This document shows, piece by piece, positions 25,577-33,063 of a DNA stretch of 33,081 nt. Position numbers and translations under genes: made by a program. A model generated the notes under the pieces. The model did no database searches, was not told the DNA's origin, and saw only the letters and a list, made by a program, of their open reading frames with translations. The stretch comes from Dehalococcoidia bacterium UBA1328 (GTDB lineage: Bacteria > Chloroflexota > Dehalococcoidia > Lucifugimonadales > Lucifugimonadaceae), in assembly GCA_002306815.1 (NCBI GenBank), contig DBTA01000042.1:37720-70800 (forward strand). The letters run 5' to 3'. Positions within the stretch are counted from its first letter, which is position 1. Each line of letters starts with the position of its first letter.

Positions 25577-26038
25577 TTAGATATCTTTAGCTTGTCTGAC
25601 AGCGTTTACCATTTCCACAGCAGTGTCAGCATAACTTGTGGCGTGACCTATCCGGGCAATCGCATCGTCTGTGTTATCAGTTGTTAGGACACCGAAAATT
25701 ACTGGTTTCTTTGAGTCATTACTTACTTGCGCAATGCCGTTTGTTGCAGCACTGGCCACAAAGTCATAGTGGTCGGTTTCACCTCTTATGATTGCACCTA
25801 TGCAGATCACGGCATGTATGTCGCTTCGACCAACAAGTATCCGTGCCATTAGCGGTAATTCGAAAGCGCCTGGCACTTCGGAAACGATGATGTCTTTTTT
25901 ATCCACTCCTAGGTTCTCAAGACGATTAATAGTGGTTTCTGACATTTGTCTGGTGATATAAGCGTTGAACCTCGCAGAAAGCACTGCAATCCCGAGACCT
26001 TTGCCATCAAGGTTCTGTTTGATAATGCGTTTTGACAT
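25577..26038 (-). CDS. ribH: 6,7-dimethyl-8-ribityllumazine synthase
   Basis: A 153-residue lumazine synthase, the standard length. It condenses 5-amino-6-ribitylaminouracil with 3,4-dihydroxy-2-butanone 4-phosphate. Visible active-site parts are Phe24 (SARFNAYI), the VPGAFELP segment, GAIIRGETDHYDF with catalytic His90, and FGVLTTDNTDDAIARI. The ATG shares its A with the TGA stop of ribBA (TGATG at 26036-26040), so translation is probably coupled. The enzyme normally assembles as a pentamer or 60-mer shell. Confidence 0.97.
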   Translation of the reverse strand: MSKRIIKQNLDGKGLGIAVLSARFNAYITRQMSETTINRLENLGVDKKDIIVSEVPGAFELPLMARILVGRSDIHAVICIGAIIRGETDHYDFVASAATNGIAQVSNDSKKPVIFGVLTTDNTDDAIARIGHATSYADTAVEMVNAVRQAKDI

Positions 26039-27348
26039 CAGTCAGTTGTCTCATTTGTTTTTGGCTCAACCGGATCAGTTCCTATTTCGAGGTCGTGCCC
26101 CATCTTTTTAGCTTTGGTTTGTAAGTAGAAACGATTGTCTTCGTTGATCGGAGCTTCAAGTGGTAGTTGTTCTACCATTTCTAGTCCGAAACCCTCTAAG
26201 CCGATAACCTTTTTCGGATTATTGGTTAGCAATTTGAATTTGCGGACACCAAGGTCGCGTAGGATTTGAGCGCCGACGCCATAGCGTCGAAGGTCCATCG
26301 GGAATCCAAGACGTAGATTTGCTTCAACCGTGTCTAGCCCTTGATCCTGAAGTTCATAGGCTTTGAGTTTGTTTAGAAGGCCGATGCCTCTGCCTTCTTG
26401 TCGCATGTAGACAAGCACTCCACGTCCAGCCTCAGCTATTTGTTTGAGTGCCATATCCACTTGATCACCGCAGTCGCATCTGGTACTTCCAAATACATGA
26501 CCTGTCAGACATTCTGACTCGACTCTGACCAATACCGGTGCTTTGTCGTCAATTTTTCCCATATAAACGGCTATATGTTCCGATGGGTCGACGTAACTTT
26601 TATAGGCCACCGCATTGAAGTCGCCATAACGGGTAGGTAGTCGAGCCTCAGCAGCCCGTTCTACCAGTTTCTCATGACTCATTCGGTATGTGATTACATC
26701 AGCAATTGTCACGATCGGAAATTCATGTTTCGCAGCCATTTCCTCAAGTTGAGTTCGGCGAGCTAATGTGCCGTCTTCATTGAGGATTTCGCAAATAACC
26801 GCTGCAGGATGCTTGCCCGCCAATTGCACTAGGTCGACTGATCCCTCTGTGTGTCCGGCTCTAACAAGTACACCGCCTTCTTCATAACGTAGTGGAAATA
26901 CATGCCCTGGTTGAACAAAATTCGCAGCCACTGATTCTCTATTGGATAAAAGCTGAATAGTATGAGCTCTGTCAGCAGAAGATATCCCAGTGGTAATTCC
27001 ATATTTTGCGTCCACAGTTACCGTAAACGCAGTACCATGTTCTGCGGTATTTTTTCTAACCTGCATGGGAAGTGCCAGTCGATCGAGGTCTTCGCCCTGC
27101 ATAGGCGTGCAAATAAGTCCTTTAGCCTCGTTCGCCATTAGGGTGATAGTTTGTGGTGTTACATCCTCGGCTGCCATCACCATATCACCCTCATTTTCGC
27201 GGTCTTCGTCGTCAACTAGAATGACGATGCCGCCTTTTCTGATTTGAGAGATTGCGCGTTCTACCGATTCGATAGCTCTTGCGTCTACAGTATCGGGGAT
27301 CCGAGGATTAGATGTGATGTTTATTCGAGACATTATTTTTTCGCGCAT
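26038..27348 (-). CDS. ribBA: Bifunctional 3,4-dihydroxy-2-butanone-4-phosphate synthase / GTP cyclohydrolase II
   Basis: A 436-residue fusion. The N-terminal half (to about residue 215) is DHBP synthase, with VDDEDRENEGD, GISSADRAHTI and RAGHTEGSVDL. The C-terminal half is GTP cyclohydrolase II, with the zinc cysteines in ECLTGHVFGSTRCDCGDQ, then MRQEGRGIGL and LLTNNPKK. It supplies both precursors of riboflavin. The given ATG overlaps the end of ribE by 41 bases; a second ATG at codon 6 would reduce this to 26. It is preceded by ribE and coupled to ribH. Confidence 0.97.
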   Translation of the reverse strand: MREKIMSRINITSNPRIPDTVDARAIESVERAISQIRKGGIVILVDDEDRENEGDMVMAAEDVTPQTITLMANEAKGLICTPMQGEDLDRLALPMQVRKNTAEHGTAFTVTVDAKYGITTGISSADRAHTIQLLSNRESVAANFVQPGHVFPLRYEEGGVLVRAGHTEGSVDLVQLAGKHPAAVICEILNEDGTLARRTQLEEMAAKHEFPIVTIADVITYRMSHEKLVERAAEARLPTRYGDFNAVAYKSYVDPSEHIAVYMGKIDDKAPVLVRVESECLTGHVFGSTRCDCGDQVDMALKQIAEAGRGVLVYMRQEGRGIGLLNKLKAYELQDQGLDTVEANLRLGFPMDLRRYGVGAQILRDLGVRKFKLLTNNPKKVIGLEGFGLEMVEQLPLEAPINEDNRFYLQTKAKKMGHDLEIGTDPVEPKTNETTD

Positions 27349-27934
27349 TCAGATAAGACTCTGTCGTATTCGCGACGTACTTTGCTGTGACGTCTATCTC
27401 GATATTGACTTTTGAACCTAACTGGCGTTCTTTTAGTGTAGTGTTCTCGTATGTGTATGGAATAATTGAGATTCTGAAATTGTCTTTATTTCGATCTACT
27501 ATTGTGAGACTGATCCCGTCGACAGTAATGAATCCTTTTTCAACTATTGTCTCAATTATATTCGTCGGGGCTTCGATGACCATCACGTGCGAGTTTCCTT
27601 CTTCAGAAATAGATCGAATGGTTCCCACGCCGTCAACGTGCCCTTGGACCATGTGACCTCCGACGCGATCTCCATATCTCAGGGACCTTTCAAGGTTTAT
27701 TCTGCTCCCAGCGACTAATTCATTAAAGTTTGTTCGATTTATGGTTTCAGGTACAGTTTCCACGGTAAATGTGGACTCTGTATTGGATAGGGCGGTTACA
27801 GTTAAACAGGCGCCGCCTAACATGATTGATTCTGAAACTTTGAGATCATTGAGCACATTAGTTGCACGCACCACGAGTTTTTCACCGTCATATGACTTTA
27901 CGGTACCAACTTCTTCGATGATTCCTGAAAACAT
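27308..27934 (-). CDS. ribE: Riboflavin synthase, alpha chain
   Basis: A 208-residue protein with two lumazine-binding repeats. The first runs from MFSGIIEEVG to about residue 95 (with GACLTVTAL and GDRVGGHMVQGHVDGVG at the junction); the second has VDGISLTIVD and a matching tail. It dismutates two 6,7-dimethyl-8-ribityllumazine molecules to riboflavin. The C-terminal NARKNNVSNKHHI extension is where the gene overlaps the start of ribBA. ATG at 27932-27934. Some annotation systems call this gene ribC. Confidence 0.96.
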   Translation of the reverse strand: MFSGIIEEVGTVKSYDGEKLVVRATNVLNDLKVSESIMLGGACLTVTALSNTESTFTVETVPETINRTNFNELVAGSRINLERSLRYGDRVGGHMVQGHVDGVGTIRSISEEGNSHVMVIEAPTNIIETIVEKGFITVDGISLTIVDRNKDNFRISIIPYTYENTTLKERQLGSKVNIEIDVTAKYVANTTESYLNARKNNVSNKHHI

Positions 27935-27987
27935 GTGATTGATTTCTGTTGCTTAAGCAGATATTTTGCCGTTGATTAGAATATCGT

Positions 27988-29079
27988 TTACTTCGTAGTT
28001 ATGGAGCCCTGAATTAGAATATCGTCATCTAACGCCTGATGGGTGATATTTTGTATTTTTACTGCGTCTTCTATTGCGGATATTCCCAGGCCTGCAAAGG
28101 GCCCCGGTGCCGTTGACCCCCCGATTATTTTTGGTGAAATAAACACGGCAACCTCGTCGACTAAGTCGTTTTCTAAGAATGCACCTGCCAGGCCTCCACC
28201 AGCTTCGACCATTACGTTGTGAAGTCCTTTCTCACCTAGGAGGTCAACTACCTCTGCTAGATCTACTTTTCCGTTTACCAGTCCAGCTTGATGTATATTC
28301 ACCGATGTACTGTTGGATTCGACATCAGTATTTTTACCGACCACCCACAATATATCTCCTGGCTCGTGCAAAATCGCAGCATCGGAAGGCATCCTGCCGT
28401 CAGTATCTACAACGACTCTCAATAATGGTCTCCCCGTTGGACTTCCATCAGTGGTTCGAGAAGTTAATCGCGGATTATCAGCAATTACGGTACCTATCCC
28501 TGTAATTACTGCGTCGGCTCCGCGTCGCATCTCATGAACCTTAGCTCTGGAATATTCGTTCGTAATCCACTGAGAATCACCTGTACGCGTTGCAATCTTT
28601 CCATCAAGGCTTATCGCCAACTTCAGGCTTATTAGTGGTCTTCTTGTATTCAGGTGGTGAGTGAAGCCTTCAATTATTTTACATGCTCGTTTAATTTGTT
28701 CTTCGGTTGCGTCCCTAACTACTTTTATTCCAGCAGCTTGAAGTTGCCGAAATCCATTCCCTGAAACATTTGGATTGGGGTCTTCAATGGGGGAAATCAC
28801 GGTCGAAATTCCAGCGTCAATGATTATTTCGGTACATGGTGGGGCAACGCCTTGGAATGCATGTGGCTCAAGTGACGAATAGAGCGTGGCTCCTTTTGTG
28901 GCCTTACCAGCGACTGCTAGGGCTATAGGCTCTGCATGCTTTCCTGGTCGTGGCTCAGTTGTTCCTTCACCCACTGTTACCCCGTCTTTAACGACCACCG
29001 CACCTACACTAGGGCGTGGTGAGACGCCGCCTTTGCCAAGTTCGGCGAGATCTAATGCTCTGTCTAGTGGATTATTTAT
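27988..29079 (-). CDS. ribD: Bifunctional riboflavin deaminase-reductase RibD (apparent ATA start)
   Basis: The protein combines an N-terminal pyrimidine deaminase with a C-terminal reductase (LKLAISLDGKIAT, GIGTVIADNPRLTSR, VEAGGGLAGAF). The obvious GTG start (28996-28998, 336 residues) would remove the first deaminase helix and the SPRPSVGAVVV strand. The frame stays open to a TGA at 29089-29091. Within it, ATA (29077-29079) begins NNPLDRALDLAELGKGG, a normal RibD N-terminus, and lies 6 nt after GAGGT. Starting there gives 363 residues. Zinc ligands by this numbering are His48 (HAE) and Cys82 (PPC), but the usual first Cys of LEPC is His73 (LEPHAF). It catalyses the second and third riboflavin steps. 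The gene lies 20 bases after dcd. Confidence 0.88.
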   Translation of the reverse strand: MNNPLDRALDLAELGKGGVSPRPSVGAVVVKDGVTVGEGTTEPRPGKHAEPIALAVAGKATKGATLYSSLEPHAFQGVAPPCTEIIIDAGISTVISPIEDPNPNVSGNGFRQLQAAGIKVVRDATEEQIKRACKIIEGFTHHLNTRRPLISLKLAISLDGKIATRTGDSQWITNEYSRAKVHEMRRGADAVITGIGTVIADNPRLTSRTTDGSPTGRPLLRVVVDTDGRMPSDAAILHEPGDILWVVGKNTDVESNSTSVNIHQAGLVNGKVDLAEVVDLLGEKGLHNVMVEAGGGLAGAFLENDLVDEVAVFISPKIIGGSTAPGPFAGLGISAIEDAVKIQNITHQALDDDILIQGSITTK

Positions 29080-29085
29080 TTTGAT

Positions 29086-29090
29086 ACCTC
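29086..29090 (-). promoter_or_regulatory. Shine-Dalgarno site that fixes the ribD start
   Basis: GAGGT on the minus strand, with a 6-nt gap to ATA 29077-29079. No ATG, GTG or TTG in the ribD frame lies at a workable distance. The next usable start, GTG, is 87 bases away inside the deaminase core. Confidence 0.6.
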
Positions 29091-29099
29091 AATCGATCA

Positions 29100-29681
29100 T
29101 TATGAGCGCTTAATGTGCTTGTCGAAATCGAGGTGAGCGCGGCTTGCGGTTGGTGATTGCTGCCCTTGATAACGACTGCTTAACTCTTTAGACCCATAGG
29201 GTCGATCGACTTCAGTCGTCATGTGCTGGAATGAAATCTGGCCTATACGCATACCAAAGTACAACGTGATTGGTAATCTCGATACATTCGCTAATTCTAG
29301 AGTAAGGTTGCCTGACCAACCCGGGTCGATAAATCCAGCTGTGGAGTGGATCATGAGGCCCAATCGACCTAAAGAACTTTTGCCTTCAATCCTTGCTACG
29401 AGGTCGTTTGCTAATGTAAGTTTTTCTAAAGTACTGCCGAGCACAAATTCTCCTGGATGCAGCATAAATGGGTCATCATCTTGAATGATGACCTCCTCAG
29501 TTAAATTAGGGACTTCTTTACGTAAGTCGATATATGGGAGGGTAGAGTTGCGAAAAACGAGGATTTTGTTTGCCAAATGAAAGTCCACGCTAGCGGGTTG
29601 AACGTCTTTATCGGAGTAAGGTTCAATAAGTATAGAACCGCTGGAGATGGCTTCCCTTATCGATCGGTCGCTGAGGACCAT
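29100..29681 (-). CDS. dcd: dCTP deaminase (possibly dUMP-forming)
   Basis: A 193-residue trimeric dUTPase-fold enzyme. Diagnostic motifs are PASVDFHL, the RIEGKSSLGRLGL block containing the catalytic region, HSTAGFIDPGWSGNLTLEL, and the C-terminal YQGQQSPTASR that closes over the nucleotide. The TAGFIDPG and YQGQ-PT-SR wording is close to the mycobacterial bifunctional dCTP deaminase/dUTPase as I remember it, so direct formation of dUMP is possible. AGGAG (29690-29694) lies 8 nt before the ATG. It heads the leftward run that continues into ribD, and its promoter should lie in 29695-29787. Confidence 0.94.
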   Translation of the reverse strand: MVLSDRSIREAISSGSILIEPYSDKDVQPASVDFHLANKILVFRNSTLPYIDLRKEVPNLTEEVIIQDDDPFMLHPGEFVLGSTLEKLTLANDLVARIEGKSSLGRLGLMIHSTAGFIDPGWSGNLTLELANVSRLPITLYFGMRIGQISFQHMTTEVDRPYGSKELSSRYQGQQSPTASRAHLDFDKHIKRS

Positions 29682-29787
29682 GCGTATTGCTCCTGTTTTT
29701 AATAATTTACAAGCTTACGAGCAGCGGCTAGTGGTGGAACAGCGCTGTCATTTAAAGCGATTGTAAGCTTTAGTTCTATAAGCGGGT

Positions 29788-29826
29788 AAAAAATATGGGG
29801 GGTGAACTTTATAAAAATATACCCCC
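29788..29826 (-). terminator. Terminator after the SIMPL-domain lipoprotein gene
   Basis: GGGGGT (29798-29803) pairs with ACCCCC (29821-29826) across a 17-nt AT-rich loop. On the minus strand the stem is followed by ATATTTTTT. It lies 23 bases beyond the stop at 29850. Confidence 0.65.
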
Positions 29827-29849
29827 AACCTGTTTGCTAGATTATTACT

Positions 29850-30800
29850 TTACTCGGCTATAGCGAATGCTGCCTGCACAGAAACAGTAAGACCTACGTC
29901 GCCTGATGAGATCGGCGTAGATTTCATCATCGCTCCGTCCATAGCTAGCATTTCAGGTTGCGAGACTTCGGACCCCATGGGTACCGCGTTTCCATACTCT
30001 ATAAGGTATACCAATGGTCCGAGGTTTACACCCATTGCTTGTGCGTAAACCTCAGCCTTTGCGAGGGCGTCTGCGGCGGCCATTTGCCGAATCTTTTCTG
30101 CATAGACGGATGTGTCATCGACCGTGAATTGAATAGAATTAACTCGGACTAAATCTCCACCAGCTGAAACAGCGCTGTCGATAACTTGGCTTAAGTTGTC
30201 AATTTCATTCACTCTTACTTCGACTGTGTTATTTACGGTGTAGCCGATGATTCTAGGCTCAGTGTGTCGACCCAGCGAATCTGAGACTTCAATCCAAGTT
30301 GTTTGGGGGTAAATATTGAAATTCGTCGTGACTATTTCGTCTTCAGATACGTCATTTTTAGTGATTGCGTTAATCACACTTTCCATAACTTCGGCGGCTT
30401 TGTCGCGAGCTTGTGAAACCGTTTTTTCGCGTGATTCGACACCTAGAGAAATTAAAGCGATATTTGCAGGTATGTTTAAAGCCCCCTGCCCTGTAACCCA
30501 AATCCCAGAGTTGGTTAAGTTTTCGAAATTTTCATAAGATCTAATCCCTGACGGGTACGCTCGGTACGCATCAGAAGAAACAGATATTCCATTCCATTCC
30601 CCGCTTTCCACCATCCCCGTGGACTGACTTGAGCCTGAATTTAAACCGTCCATAACGTTTGCTGAATTAACTTCCTGGTCTTTGTCTTCATTTACGCTCT
30701 CTCCGGCTGTCTCGCTACATGCGATGATAAGTATTGGGACCATTGCAAGACTGGATACAAAAAAGTTTTTATATTTATTTTTAATAATATTTGCGATCAT
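29850..30800 (-). CDS. SIMPL-domain (DUF541) lipoprotein
   Basis: The ATG at 30798-30800 is preferred because GAAGG lies upstream; it gives 316 residues with a type II signal peptide. The peptide has a KNKYKN basic start, a hydrophobic core and lipobox LIIAC with lipidated Cys28. A GTG 90 bases upstream would bury the signal. The mature protein has a low-complexity linker rich in Ser, Glu and Asn, then a SIMPL domain (VTGQGALNIPANIALISLGVE and YTVNNTVEVRV, then AAADALAKAEVYAQAMGV). This domain is found in periplasmic or surface proteins such as YggE and BP26. The function in Chloroflexota-like cells is unknown. It diverges from lepB. Confidence 0.88.
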   Translation of the reverse strand: MIANIIKNKYKNFFVSSLAMVPILIIACSETAGESVNEDKDQEVNSANVMDGLNSGSSQSTGMVESGEWNGISVSSDAYRAYPSGIRSYENFENLTNSGIWVTGQGALNIPANIALISLGVESREKTVSQARDKAAEVMESVINAITKNDVSEDEIVTTNFNIYPQTTWIEVSDSLGRHTEPRIIGYTVNNTVEVRVNEIDNLSQVIDSAVSAGGDLVRVNSIQFTVDDTSVYAEKIRQMAAADALAKAEVYAQAMGVNLGPLVYLIEYGNAVPMGSEVSQPEMLAMDGAMMKSTPISSGDVGLTVSVQAAFAIAE

Positions 30801-30939
30801 AAAAGCTGCCTTCTGTTCTTTGAACGAGCGAAAATACGGCATCCTGATGCTATGTAACCAAGCTATTGCACGCATAGTAGTTGCCATCACGTTTAAGTTG
30901 AATTAGTCGATGTTCATCGAAATTGGGCAATCTGGTTCT

Positions 30940-30973
30940 GGTTGTAGCGTGCATATGGATAAATGCTACAACC
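30940..30973. repeat. 9-bp perfect inverted repeat between lipoprotein gene and lepB
   Basis: GGTTGTAGC (30940-30948) and GCTACAACC (30965-30973) are perfect complements separated by 16 bases. They sit near the middle of the 303-base gene-free divergent region 30801-31103. There is no T-run on either side, so it is more like an operator or transcript hairpin than a terminator. Apart from this and the candidate -10 element, I see nothing else in the region. Confidence 0.55.
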
Positions 30974-31040
30974 TACTTCAAATATTGGCATTGTGGTCCA
31001 GAAACGTTACTTGTCGATTACGTGAAACTTGTATCTAACT

Positions 31041-31049
31041 TGTTATATT
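31041..31049 (+). promoter_or_regulatory. Candidate extended -10 promoter for lepB
   Basis: TGTTATATT reads as an extended -10 (TGn plus TATATT, 5 of 6 to consensus), 55 bases before the lepB ATG. The -35 match 16 bases upstream (GTGAAA) is poor, as is common for extended -10 promoters. Confidence 0.35.
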
Positions 31050-31103
31050 CGTTGTAGTAAGTTTTTTGATCGTTATCCTAGGATTTAGACGCTAGTAGTT
31101 TTT

Positions 31104-31646
31104 ATGCGCACTGCTTTTCGAGATACAGCAGAGACGATTATCACGGCAGTGGTGATTTTTCTTGTGTTGCAAGGTACTACTCAGAGCTTTTTGATTGAAG
31201 GCTCGTCTATGGAACCAACACTACTCCAGAATGAGAGATTGCTGGTAAACCGGTTTGTTTACACACGGGTTCCATTTAGCTTGTTTGGCGATCGTGAATA
31301 TTTATTCGGAGGTCCTAAACGAGGAGACATAATTGTTTTTCATCCTCCTACCGGAGAAGAGAACGATTTCGTAAAAAGAATTATTGGTGTGCCCGGAGAT
31401 TGGATTGACATCGATGGTGCACACGTTTACGTGAATGGAGAAAAAACCGATTATGTTGATACCAGAACGGCAAGAAGAACTGACGATTACCCGTTACTAG
31501 TTCCACCGGGTGAATACTTCGTCCTTGGGGATAATCGTCGCGTGTCGGTAGATTCGCGTAATTGGGGAACCGTTAATGCAGATTCTCTCTTAGGACGTGC
31601 ATGGGCTGTTTATTGGCCGGTAAGTGGTCTGAAAATCTTTGGTTAG
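31104..31646 (+). CDS. lepB: Signal peptidase I
   Basis: A 180-residue type I signal peptidase. One N-terminal membrane helix (residues 9-29) anchors it. The nucleophile is Ser35 in GSSMEPTL and the general base is Lys91 in DFVKRIIGVPGD. The C-terminal box GDNRRVSVDSRNWG is present. It cleaves signal peptides of exported proteins on the outer face of the cytoplasmic membrane. Length is typical of Gram-positive-like and Chloroflexota enzymes. It stands alone, diverging from the lipoprotein gene and converging with the amidohydrolase gene after 32 bases. Confidence 0.96.
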   Translation: MRTAFRDTAETIITAVVIFLVLQGTTQSFLIEGSSMEPTLLQNERLLVNRFVYTRVPFSLFGDREYLFGGPKRGDIIVFHPPTGEENDFVKRIIGVPGDWIDIDGAHVYVNGEKTDYVDTRTARRTDDYPLLVPPGEYFVLGDNRRVSVDSRNWGTVNADSLLGRAWAVYWPVSGLKIFG

Positions 31647-31678
31647 ACACTTTGTGGTTATTGCGACTCATTAGCTAT

Positions 31679-32890
31679 CTAAATTGCTGGGTTAGTTGGT
31701 GGAGTGAACGCCCAGTCATCTCTTGATCGCCCGTTTTTATCCCAGACCACTTGCCCGCTTTTGATCGTCATTTCGCATATGATTCGTTTATCTGTTTTGA
31801 ACACGCGGTTCCCAGAACCGTTATCGACTAAACCGAAATCACCCTCTGTGACGTTCAGTACAGCAATGTCTGCAGGCTGAGTCTGTCCAAGGTTGCCCAA
31901 TTCTGGATGGCCTATTGCCTGTGCAGGGTCCCATGTTGAACGTTTAACGATATCGGGTAACTCCATTCCAAGGGCAAGTAATTTTGTCATTGTTTCCGGC
32001 ATGGTTGCCTGATTTACAAGGATGCTGGAGCGGTGCATATCAGTTGAAACTGTATCAGGAATAAATCCTTGTTCTATTGCAGCCTTGGCAATCCGGAAAG
32101 AAAAGCTACCAGCCCCATGTCCGACGTCAAATTGGATCCCTCGTTCACGAGCTTCGAAAAAATGAGATTTTACCTTGTCGTTGGCGTCGGTCATCGGCTT
32201 ACTCAACGCGTAACAATGTGTGACCATATCGCCAGGACGTAGGTGTTCTAACATCATTTCGTCCATAGGGCGGGTGTGGATTGGTGATTGATCAACCATC
32301 AGATATACGCCGGTTTCTTCCGCTGCTTGGATACCCCTGTCCAATGGTTCCCAACCTGGACCCATGTAGTGTGCTACTTTGACACCAACAATACGATCGG
32401 GTCGCTGTGCAATTTTTGCAGCGGTCAGGTCTGGGTCCATCCCATCAAGGTCTTGTTCAGGTTGTCCGACCATTCCTTCGCCGGAAATGTTCAGTAGCGC
32501 AAATACATTTGTAATCGCGGGGGCGATAACAAGTTCGTTGAAATCGTCGAATGTCAGGTGCCCCGAACCACCAGCGTCTACAGCGGTAGTCGTGCCCTCA
32601 GGAAGACAGTGTGCGTCAGGTAATACCGATGCTTCATATCCGTAGAAATGTGCGTGTAGGTCTACCAGCCCAGGTGTAACTATAAGACCAGAAACATCTG
32701 CTACGGTTCTCGCATTTATTGTTGGTATGTCTTTATCTACCAGTGCGATGTGGTTCCCCGACGTTGCGATATCAAACTCCCCGTCGATGTTATTTGCGGG
32801 GTCAATTATTCGACCCCCCTTCAGTAGAAGATCAAATTTGCGCACGGATGTGTCAGATGCAGTCATCGGAACCCCCAGCATTACGCCCAT
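31679..32890 (-). CDS. Amidohydrolase/deacetylase-family metallohydrolase
   Basis: A 403-residue amidohydrolase-superfamily protein with the composite beta sandwich at both ends (FDLLLKGGRIIDP near the start, ADIAVLNV near the end) and a metal-binding TIM barrel between. Visible ligand motifs are VDLHAHFYG (HxH), GVKVAHYMG (Lys candidate for carboxylation), MVTHCYA and VSTDMHRSS (Asp). The THCYA and FDVGHGAGSF motifs are typical of the amidohydrolase/deacetylase subgroup related to EF_0837-type proteins, which act on N-acyl or cyclic-imide compounds. ATG 32888-32890 is used; an ATG at codon 9 after a G-rich stretch is an alternative. A D-aminoacylase or dihydroorotase-like role cannot be excluded. 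Confidence 0.88.
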   Translation of the reverse strand: MGVMLGVPMTASDTSVRKFDLLLKGGRIIDPANNIDGEFDIATSGNHIALVDKDIPTINARTVADVSGLIVTPGLVDLHAHFYGYEASVLPDAHCLPEGTTTAVDAGGSGHLTFDDFNELVIAPAITNVFALLNISGEGMVGQPEQDLDGMDPDLTAAKIAQRPDRIVGVKVAHYMGPGWEPLDRGIQAAEETGVYLMVDQSPIHTRPMDEMMLEHLRPGDMVTHCYALSKPMTDANDKVKSHFFEARERGIQFDVGHGAGSFSFRIAKAAIEQGFIPDTVSTDMHRSSILVNQATMPETMTKLLALGMELPDIVKRSTWDPAQAIGHPELGNLGQTQPADIAVLNVTEGDFGLVDNGSGNRVFKTDKRIICEMTIKSGQVVWDKNGRSRDDWAFTPPTNPAI

Positions 32891-33063
32891 ATCTTTAGAG
32901 CGTTAGTGAATATTGCTTGATCTGGTACATATTAGCGTTTGTATGCGGGATGTCCACCGGTAACGGGAATTACTTAGGAGTTATCAAACGTGAGCAGGTA
33001 TGGCTCATTTTGCACTCCCTATTATGCTAGGTGTGTCGTACTCTAGATAGCAGAGTGTAGATC

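Noticed and set aside
29707..29773. AAGCTTAC/GTAAGCTT inverted repeat in the dcd leader as a riboswitch stem
   Set aside because: The arms are short and largely self-palindromic, with a long unstructured loop and none of the FMN riboswitch core segments.
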